Source: an uncultured Ruminococcus sp. (GTDB lineage: Bacteria; Bacillota; Clostridia; Lachnospirales; Lachnospiraceae). Taken from it: a DNA stretch of 48,524 nucleotides. Below the pieces are notes generated by a model that did no database searches, was not told the DNA's origin, and saw nothing but the letters and a program-made list of their open reading frames with translations. The stretch spans positions 1 to 48,524 of the forward strand of contig UQVC01000018.1 in assembly GCA_900544395.1 (NCBI GenBank). Direction: 5' to 3'. Every line of letters begins with the position of its first letter. Position 1 is the stretch's first letter. This document shows, piece after piece, positions 42,934 through 48,524 of the stretch. Both the position numbers and the translations under genes were made by a program.

Positions 42934-42962
42934 TTGAAAATTGTTTAAAATAAACATATAAT
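42934..42962 (+). promoter_or_regulatory. Sigma-A type promoter of the cstA-family gene
   Basis: TTGAAA (42,934-42,939) and a perfect TATAAT (42,957-42,962) have the ideal 17-base spacing. They are about 55 bases before the start codon, in a very A/T-rich region. Confidence 0.85.
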
Positions 42963-43017
42963 TATAAAAGAAAAATAAATTTATTAAAATTCTCTAAAGA
43001 GAAGGAGGGGGATTTCT

Positions 43018-44463
43018 ATGATTAGTTTCTTTCTATGTCTGCTTCTGTTGATCGGAGGCTATTTTGTCTACGGGAAGATCGTAGAAAACACATTTGCACC
43101 GGATGACAGGGAGACGCCTGCTGTCAAAATCAATGACGGTGTGGATTACGTGGTAATGCCGCAGTGGAAGCTTTTTTTAGTGCAGCTTTTAAACATTGCC
43201 GGTCTGGGACCGATCTTTGGTGCCATGCAGGGAGCTCTGTGGGGACCGATCGTATTTTTATGGATCACATTTGGTACGATTTTTGCAGGCGGTGTCCATG
43301 ATTACTTTTCAGGTATGCTTTCTGAAAGAAATAATGGTACATCAATTTCAGAGGTTTGTGGTATTTACCTTGGAAATGCAATGAAAAATGTGATGCGTGT
43401 ATTCAGTGTGGTTCTGCTGGTTATGGTCGGAACTGTGTTTGCAGTCGGACCTGCAGGTCTGATCGTGACATTGTTCAAGGAGGGCGGAATCGGCGGAATT
43501 CTTGCCAGTACAGAATTCTGGCTCTGGATCATTCTGGCATACTATTTTATCGCAACATTTATTTCTATTGATAAGATCATCGGACGGATTTATCCGCTAT
43601 TCGGAATCTGCCTGATCATTATGGCGGTAGGAGTTATCATTGGAATCTTTACACATTCCGAGTTTGTGATCCCGGAAATCTGGAATAACTTCTCCAATAT
43701 GCATCCGGACGGTGCGCCGATCTGGAGCGTTATGTTTATCACAGTTGCCTGCGGAGCGATTTCAGGATTCCATTCTACACAGTCACCGCTGATGGCACGC
43801 TGTATGAAATCAGAGCGTCAGGGACATTTTGTATTTTATGGAGCTATGGTGGCGGAAGGTGTGATCGCACTGATCTGGGCTGCTGCAGGATGCGCATTGT
43901 ATGAAGTGACAGGCGGTCTGAGTACAGGATTAAGCGCGATTCTCGCAAATGGCCAGTCAGCAGCGATTTATGATGTCTGCTCAAAGACAATGGGAGGAAT
44001 CGGAGTTGCACTGGCGATGATCGGTGTTATCGTATGCCCGATCACATCTGGAGATACGGCATTTAGAAGTGCAAGACTGGTATTGGCGGACTGGTTTAAG
44101 ATCGAGCAGTCCAAATACAGCAAACGTTTGTTGCTTTGTGTTCCGTTGTTAGGTGCGGGTGCCATTATCGGACATCTGGATTATACGATCGTCTGGAGAT
44201 ATTTCAGCTGGACCAACCAGACACTGGCAATGATCGTTCTCTGGACAGCAAGTATGTATCTGTTCCGTGAGAAGAAGAATTACTGGCTGACAGCAGTTCC
44301 GGCGACCTTTATGAGTGCAGTATCCATGACATATTTCTTCTATGCGAAAGAATGTCTGGGACTGGGAACAGCTGTTGCGTATCCGGCAGGTATCATTCTG
44401 GCAGCAGGATTCCTTGCCATTTTCCTGTATGCAACGAGAAAACCTGCGAAAGCAGCAAAATAA
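43018..44463 (+). CDS. cstA: CstA-family carbon starvation / pyruvate or peptide transporter
   Basis: The 481-residue protein is a polytopic membrane protein with many hydrophobic helices. The N-terminal Y-F-V-Y-G-K segment, the L-N-I-A-G-L-G-P-I-F-G-A segment near residue 60 and the H-S-T-Q-S-P-L-M-A-R segment are CstA hallmarks. In E. coli, CstA and its relative BtsT import peptides or pyruvate. This shorter form is common in Firmicutes. Substrate is inferred only. GAAGGAGGGGGA precedes the ATG. It has its own strong promoter. Confidence 0.92.
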   Translation: MISFFLCLLLLIGGYFVYGKIVENTFAPDDRETPAVKINDGVDYVVMPQWKLFLVQLLNIAGLGPIFGAMQGALWGPIVFLWITFGTIFAGGVHDYFSGMLSERNNGTSISEVCGIYLGNAMKNVMRVFSVVLLVMVGTVFAVGPAGLIVTLFKEGGIGGILASTEFWLWIILAYYFIATFISIDKIIGRIYPLFGICLIIMAVGVIIGIFTHSEFVIPEIWNNFSNMHPDGAPIWSVMFITVACGAISGFHSTQSPLMARCMKSERQGHFVFYGAMVAEGVIALIWAAAGCALYEVTGGLSTGLSAILANGQSAAIYDVCSKTMGGIGVALAMIGVIVCPITSGDTAFRSARLVLADWFKIEQSKYSKRLLLCVPLLGAGAIIGHLDYTIVWRYFSWTNQTLAMIVLWTASMYLFREKKNYWLTAVPATFMSAVSMTYFFYAKECLGLGTAVAYPAGIILAAGFLAIFLYATRKPAKAAK

Positions 44464-44503
44464 AGTGTTTTCATAAAACACAAACAGAAAGGACTGACAC
44501 GAG

Positions 44504-45511
44504 ATGATATGGAAACCAAAGCAGCTGGGCAGACAGAAAATAGAAGAGCGGGAGCTGGAAGCGGATAAAAAGAACTGCAGGAGATTCGGCCCCTGTGGAG
44601 TGGGTCAAAAGGCTCTTTATCTGAACAGCTTTTACTTTGACAGAAGATATTATGTAGCTCTGGACTCGGTATCAAGAGTATTTAAAAGAGTAGCCATGAG
44701 TAAAGGCGGTTTTTCGGGAAAAGGAATGTTTGCCACGATTCCATATCTGGTCGTGCAGTATGACGGCGGAGAGGAAAAGCAGTGTGTTTTCAAAAGAGAA
44801 GAGCAGGTAGATGCACTGCTTGACCATATCCGAAGTATCCGTCCCGAGATGCCGGTGCACAGCGTGCAGGCAGAAAAAAAACTGCTGGAGAAACAGCGGA
44901 TACTTGAACAGAAAAAAGCAAGGATCGCTTTTTCGGATGCGCGGGAAGAAATCCAATGGTTAGAAAAATGTGCGCAGTTTTTGGAAAAAAGACCTGAGTT
45001 ATATCGGGAACTGAGCAGCTGTGCGAAGAGAAAAAGAACCTATGATAAGAGCAATCCTGCTTATAAATGGGCAGCGCTTTTCATTACCCTGATGGGGATT
45101 GCGGCACTGGTTTACGGGATTTATGCGCTGGTCACAAAAGCGGGATTCGGAATTTATTTTCTGTTGTTCGGACTGGCCGCCATCTTTTTCTTCTCCAGTG
45201 CGAATGTTCTTCCTACTGCCCGCAATAACAGGCGGTATGTGGAAGACAGGCTGAAGAAGGCGACAGAAGCGATGTATCGCTACATTGCAGAATATCCGAA
45301 GTTTCCTCTTCCGGCGTGTTATGCACATCCGGCAGTACTTCGAAGAATGATTGATATTATTGCCCAAGAACGGACACGGTCTGTGGCAGAAGCTCTGGAA
45401 TTGCTGAAGCAGGATTTGAAAGCAATGAATTCCAGTGTGGAGCTTGAGCAGGAAGAATACGATGAGGTCATGGCGATCAAGCCGATGTTCCTTGTGAAAG
45501 ACTATGAATAA
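44504..45511 (+). CDS. Hypothetical protein with two central transmembrane helices
   Basis: I do not recognise a family for this 335-residue protein. It has a soluble N-terminal half with a charged, probably coiled-coil stretch at about residues 122-150 (E-K-K-L-L-E-K-Q-R-I-L-E-Q-K-K). Two adjacent hydrophobic helices follow at about 187-209 and 213-235, then a charged C-terminal part. The N-terminal region with Y-Y-V-A-L-D-S-V-S-R could be a small PH-like or beta-rich domain, but this is a guess. It lies 40 bases after cstA and ends at a strong terminator, so the two are probably cotranscribed. Confidence 0.75.
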   Translation: MIWKPKQLGRQKIEERELEADKKNCRRFGPCGVGQKALYLNSFYFDRRYYVALDSVSRVFKRVAMSKGGFSGKGMFATIPYLVVQYDGGEEKQCVFKREEQVDALLDHIRSIRPEMPVHSVQAEKKLLEKQRILEQKKARIAFSDAREEIQWLEKCAQFLEKRPELYRELSSCAKRKRTYDKSNPAYKWAALFITLMGIAALVYGIYALVTKAGFGIYFLLFGLAAIFFFSSANVLPTARNNRRYVEDRLKKATEAMYRYIAEYPKFPLPACYAHPAVLRRMIDIIAQERTRSVAEALELLKQDLKAMNSSVELEQEEYDEVMAIKPMFLVKDYE

Positions 45512-45516
45512 TATGA

Positions 45517-45570
45517 AAAAACAGCCGGGGAAGGAATCAGAAAAGGTTCTTTCCCCGGCTGTTTTCTTTT
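45517..45570 (+). terminator. Strong terminator after the cstA operon
   Basis: A near-perfect 19-base inverted repeat pairs 45,517-45,535 with 45,547-45,565 (AAAACAGCCGGGGAA arm) and is followed by TTTTCTTTT. Because its arm starts with a run of A, it could also work on the opposite strand. Confidence 0.92.
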
Positions 45571-45634
45571 GATGATTGAAGATAATGTAAAATTATTATA
45601 ATGCGGAAAGGAAAAAATGCCACAAAATTTACAC

Positions 45635-45663
45635 TTGCAATATACCCCATAAGGGTATATAAT
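45635..45663 (+). promoter_or_regulatory. Sigma-A type promoter of csoR-copA
   Basis: TTGCAA (45,635-45,640) and a perfect TATAAT (45,658-45,663) are 17 bases apart, 26 bases before the csoR start codon. The CsoR-type palindrome fills the spacer. Confidence 0.85.
45641..45659. promoter_or_regulatory. CsoR operator
   Basis: The perfect inverted repeat TATACCC-N5-GGGTATA occupies the -35/-10 spacer and the start of the -10 box. It matches the TACCC...GGGTA type bound by CsoR copper sensors. Bound CsoR would block polymerase. Cu(I) would release it. Confidence 0.85.
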
Positions 45664-45688
45664 GCGTATATGAAATGAGGTGAAAGAA

Positions 45689-46000
45689 ATGGAAGAAACA
45701 AGGGAGTGCTGCTGTCATACAAATAAGACAAAAGAACGTACAGAAAAAGAATACAAAGATCTCATCAACCGTCTGAATCGGATTGAAGGTCAGGTGAGAG
45801 GAATCAAAAAAATGGTGGAAAACGGCACGTATTGTACGGATATTTTAATCCAGGTTTCTGCAGTCAATGCAGCATTAAACAGTTTTAATAAAGTATTATT
45901 AGGAAATCATATCCGTACCTGTGTAGCGGAAGACATCCGTCAGGGGAAGGAAGAGACCATTGAAGAATTAGTGACAATACTACAAAAGTTGATGCGATAA
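45689..46000 (+). CDS. csoR: Copper-sensing transcriptional repressor CsoR
   Basis: The 103-residue all-helical regulator has the Cu(I) ligand set C49, H74 and C78, with the same spacing (25 and 4) as Cys36-His61-Cys65 of the Mycobacterium tuberculosis protein. The N-terminus adds a cysteine-rich C7-C-C9-H10 tail, possibly an extra metal-binding patch. The ATG at 45,689, with GAGGTG six bases away, is preferred over the GTG at 45,680. It represses its own promoter and copA, 14 bases downstream. Confidence 0.93.
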   Translation: MEETRECCCHTNKTKERTEKEYKDLINRLNRIEGQVRGIKKMVENGTYCTDILIQVSAVNAALNSFNKVLLGNHIRTCVAEDIRQGKEETIEELVTILQKLMR

Positions 46001-46014
46001 GAGGAGGTGATATC

Positions 46015-48524
46015 ATGAAACAGTACAATGTGAATGGGATGAGCTGCGCAGCATGCAGTACAAGAGTGGAAAAGGCAGTTTCCAAAGTTGAGGGAGTCAC
46101 CGCGTGTTCCGTCAGTCTTCTGACGAATTCCATGGGTGTGGAGGGAGATGCGAAAGAAGCAGATATTCTTGCAGCAGTGGAAAAGGCGGGATATTCAGCT
46201 TCGATAAAAGGAGAACATGGCGAAAAACGGACAGAACATGCAGAAGAGGAATTTCTGAAAGACAGGGAGACGCCCGTCTTAAAAAAGCGGCTGATTTTGT
46301 CGGTTTGTTTTCTTGTGCCGCTGATGTATCTTTCCATGGGGCATATGATGTGGAACTGGCCGCTTCCCGGGATTCTGGCAAAGAATCATGTGGCAATGGG
46401 AATTTTGCAGCTTTTGCTGACAGGATGTGTGATGATTATCAATCAGAAGTTTTTTGTCAGCGGATTTCAAAGTCTGCTGCACGGCGCGCCCAATATGGAT
46501 ACGCTGGTGGCACTTGGAGCAGGTGCTTCATTTGGCTACAGTACCTATGCATTGTTTGCCATGACAGATGCACAGATGCGTCAGGATATGGCAGGCGTGA
46601 TGACTTATATGCATGAGTTTTATTTCGAATCTGCCGCGATGATCCTTACATTGATCACCGTCGGTAAGATGCTGGAGGCACGTTCCAAAGGAAAGACTAC
46701 AGATGCCTTAAAAGGCCTGATGCGCCTGGCGCCAAAGACGGCGGTCGTGATCCGAGACGGGCAGGAACAGACAGTTTCCATCGAGCAGGTGAGAAAAGGA
46801 GATGTGTTTGTGGTTCGTCCGGGTGAGCATATACCCGTGGATGGTATTGTGCTGGAAGGAAGCAGCGCGATTGATGAATCTGCGCTGACAGGAGAAAGTA
46901 TTCCGGTGGATAAAAAAGCAGGAGACATGGTATCAGCTGCTACGTTGAATCAGTCCGGATATCTCCGGTGTGAGGCATCCAGAGTAGGGGAAGATACGAC
47001 ATTATCTCAGATTATCCAGATGGTCAGTGATGCAGCGGCTACCAAAGCACCCATTGCAAAAGTGGCGGATCGGGTATCCGGAATTTTCGTCCCTGCAGTC
47101 ATGGTGATCGCGGCGATTACATTTGTGGTATGGATATTGGCAGGAGAAAGTGTCGGATTTGCACTCGCAAGAGGAATTTCTGTTCTGGTGATCAGTTGTC
47201 CTTGTGCACTTGGGCTGGCAACTCCCGTTGCAATCATGGTGGGAAGCGGAAAAGGCGCAAAAAACGGTGTGATGTTTAAGACTGCTGTGTCGCTGGAAGA
47301 AACAGGAAAGGTACAGATCGTGGCATTGGACAAGACCGGGACGATCACAAGCGGAGAACCAAAAGTGACAGATGTCGTTCCCGATGAAGGAATAGAAAGA
47401 GAGGAATTGCTGCGGATTGCATATGCTCTGGAAAAGAAAAGCGAGCATCCTTTGGCAAAAGCAATTTTATCCTATGCAAAGGAGCAGAAGGTGCCAGACA
47501 GCATTGAAGTGAGTGGATTTCAGGCAGTGCCGGGAAATGGACTTTCCGGGCTGCATGATGGAGAGAAGCTGACAGGAGGAAATTTGAACTTTATCCGTCA
47601 ACATGCCGAAGTATCAGAAAGCGTGGAGGCAGAGGCGGGAAAAATGGCAGATCAGGGAAAGACTCCGTTATTCTTTGCCAGAAATGGAAGATTTCTTGGG
47701 ATGATTGCAGTTGCAGATGTGATTAAGGAAGACAGTCCACAGGCTGTGCGAGAGCTACGGAATATGGGAATCCGGGTGGTTATGCTGACTGGTGACAACG
47801 AACAGACAGCCCGTGCAATCGGAGCGCAGGCGGGAGTGGACGAGGTTATCGCAGGGGTACTGCCGGAAGGAAAAGAAGAAGTGATCCGCAGACTGAAGAA
47901 TCAGGGAAAAGTAGCCATGGTCGGAGACGGCATCAATGATGCACCTGCACTGACAAGAGCAGATATGGGAATTGCCATCGGAGCAGGAACGGATATTGCG
48001 ATCGATGCCGCAGATGTGGTCTTGATGAAGAGCAGGCTTACGGATGTTCCGGCAGCGATTCGACTGAGTCGTGCGACACTTCGCAACATTCATGAGAATT
48101 TATTCTGGGCATTTATTTATAATGTCATCGGAATCCCGCTGGCAGCCGGAATCTGGTATCCATTGTTTGGTTGGAAATTAAATCCGATGTTCGGAGCGGC
48201 AGCAATGAGTTTGTCCAGCGTTTGTGTTGTTACCAATGCACTTCGTCTCAACTGGTTCCGTATGAAGGACGCCACAAGAGATCGAAAAATAAAAACAAGA
48301 AAGAAACAGGAGGAAATGACAATGGAAAAAACAATGAAAATTGAAGGAATGATGTGTGGACACTGCGAGGCATCCGTAAAGAAAGCACTGGAGGCACTTG
48401 CAGAGGTAGAAGCGGCAGAAGTAAGCCATGAAAGTGGAACGGCGGTTGTGACACTGCGCTCGGAGGTTTCTGATGAAGTACTGAAAAAGGCAGTGGAAGA
48501 GAAAGATTATACCGTTGTGGAAAT
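46015..48524 (+). CDS. copA: Copper-exporting P1B-type ATPase with C-terminal CopZ-like domain (runs off the window)
   Basis: At least 836 codons are read without a stop. An N-terminal heavy-metal-associated domain has M9-S-C11-A-A-C14. Then come membrane helices, the actuator motif T292-G-E-S295, the ion-binding C395-P-C397, the phosphorylated D439 in D-K-T-G-T, H478-P of the nucleotide domain, and G637-D-G-I-N-D. After the last helices a basic linker (about 756-765) leads in frame into a second metal-binding domain with M-C781-G-H-C784. CopA pumps Cu(I) out of the cell. GAGGAGGTG precedes the ATG. The 3' end is outside the window. Confidence 0.95.
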   Translation, partial: MKQYNVNGMSCAACSTRVEKAVSKVEGVTACSVSLLTNSMGVEGDAKEADILAAVEKAGYSASIKGEHGEKRTEHAEEEFLKDRETPVLKKRLILSVCFLVPLMYLSMGHMMWNWPLPGILAKNHVAMGILQLLLTGCVMIINQKFFVSGFQSLLHGAPNMDTLVALGAGASFGYSTYALFAMTDAQMRQDMAGVMTYMHEFYFESAAMILTLITVGKMLEARSKGKTTDALKGLMRLAPKTAVVIRDGQEQTVSIEQVRKGDVFVVRPGEHIPVDGIVLEGSSAIDESALTGESIPVDKKAGDMVSAATLNQSGYLRCEASRVGEDTTLSQIIQMVSDAAATKAPIAKVADRVSGIFVPAVMVIAAITFVVWILAGESVGFALARGISVLVISCPCALGLATPVAIMVGSGKGAKNGVMFKTAVSLEETGKVQIVALDKTGTITSGEPKVTDVVPDEGIEREELLRIAYALEKKSEHPLAKAILSYAKEQKVPDSIEVSGFQAVPGNGLSGLHDGEKLTGGNLNFIRQHAEVSESVEAEAGKMADQGKTPLFFARNGRFLGMIAVADVIKEDSPQAVRELRNMGIRVVMLTGDNEQTARAIGAQAGVDEVIAGVLPEGKEEVIRRLKNQGKVAMVGDGINDAPALTRADMGIAIGAGTDIAIDAADVVLMKSRLTDVPAAIRLSRATLRNIHENLFWAFIYNVIGIPLAAGIWYPLFGWKLNPMFGAAAMSLSSVCVVTNALRLNWFRMKDATRDRKIKTRKKQEEMTMEKTMKIEGMMCGHCEASVKKALEALAEVEAAEVSHESGTAVVTLRSEVSDEVLKKAVEEKDYTVVE
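48308..48324 (+). promoter_or_regulatory. Internal ribosome-binding site within copA, before the CopZ-like domain
   Basis: AGGAGG at 48,308-48,313 lies inside the copA reading frame, eight bases before an in-frame ATG at 48,322 (another in-frame ATG is at 48,316). Initiation there would give a free CopZ-like copper chaperone starting M-E-K-T-M-K-I-E-G-M-M-C. The quality and spacing of the site equal those of true starts in this window. Confidence 0.6.

Noticed and set aside
44465..44481. Hairpin GTGTTTT-CAT-AAAACAC after cstA as a terminator
   Set aside because: The stem is A/T-rich and no T-tract follows on the + strand. A far stronger terminator exists after the next gene, so the two genes are probably cotranscribed.
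1..48524. CRISPR arrays, insertion sequences, prophage genes, tRNA genes
   Set aside because: No regularly spaced repeats, transposase, integrase or phage proteins, and no cloverleaf with a conserved TTCGA-type arm were seen by reading. Intergenic gaps are short and explained.

Overview
The window looks like chromosomal DNA of a Lachnospiraceae-type Firmicute (class Clostridia). The signs are a T-box in front of pheST, strong GGAGG-type ribosome-binding sites, the anaerobic cobalt-early cobalamin route with CbiK and a CobA-HemD fusion, a CsoR/CopA copper locus, and a LysM/GH18 protein of the spore-coat or cortex-lytic type. I cannot name a species from sequence alone.

Left part (1-9,000): a 6S RNA at the edge, a YihY-family membrane protein, a phenylalanine T-box with pheS-pheT, queA and a LysM-GH18 hydrolase on the + strand. 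An amt-glnK ammonium-uptake operon follows on the - strand, with a leader that looks like a transcription attenuator.

Centre (9,100-37,150): a 28 kb, single-strand cobalamin supercluster of 30 genes, mostly joined by ATGA-type overlaps. The first three genes (cbiG, cobK, cobO) start from a consensus promoter that holds a repeated 9-mer. A cobalamin riboswitch then precedes 27 genes: cbiMNQO (cobalt uptake), cbiK, cbiD, cbiL, cbiF, cbiH, cbiET, cbiA, cobT, cobS, cobC, cbiB, cobD, cbiP, hemC, cobA-hemD, a complete Opp/Dpp-type ABC importer (two permeases, a fused double ATPase, a lipoprotein), cobU, a second short CobU-like gene, cbiC and sirC. Together these encode every recognised step from porphobilinogen to cobalamin, including cobalt import and nucleotide-loop assembly. 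The genes that make porphobilinogen (hemA, hemL, hemB) and a lower-ligand base are not in the window.

Right part (37,200-48,524): a Uma2-family protein with an HTH-like N-terminus, a GNAT acetyltransferase (- strand), glycerol dehydrogenase, an HSL-type esterase followed by an acyltransferase fused to a membrane domain, a CstA-family transporter, an unrecognised two-helix membrane protein, and a copper operon. That operon consists of csoR, with its operator inside its own promoter, and a copA whose frame continues into a CopZ-like domain and runs off the window.

Points most worth following up are the peptide-type importer inside the cobalamin operon, two tandem CobU-like genes with complementary motif losses, an in-frame CopA-CopZ fusion with an internal ribosome-binding site, and the attenuator or switch architectures before amt and cbiM. 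I saw no CRISPR array, insertion sequence, prophage or tRNA gene.
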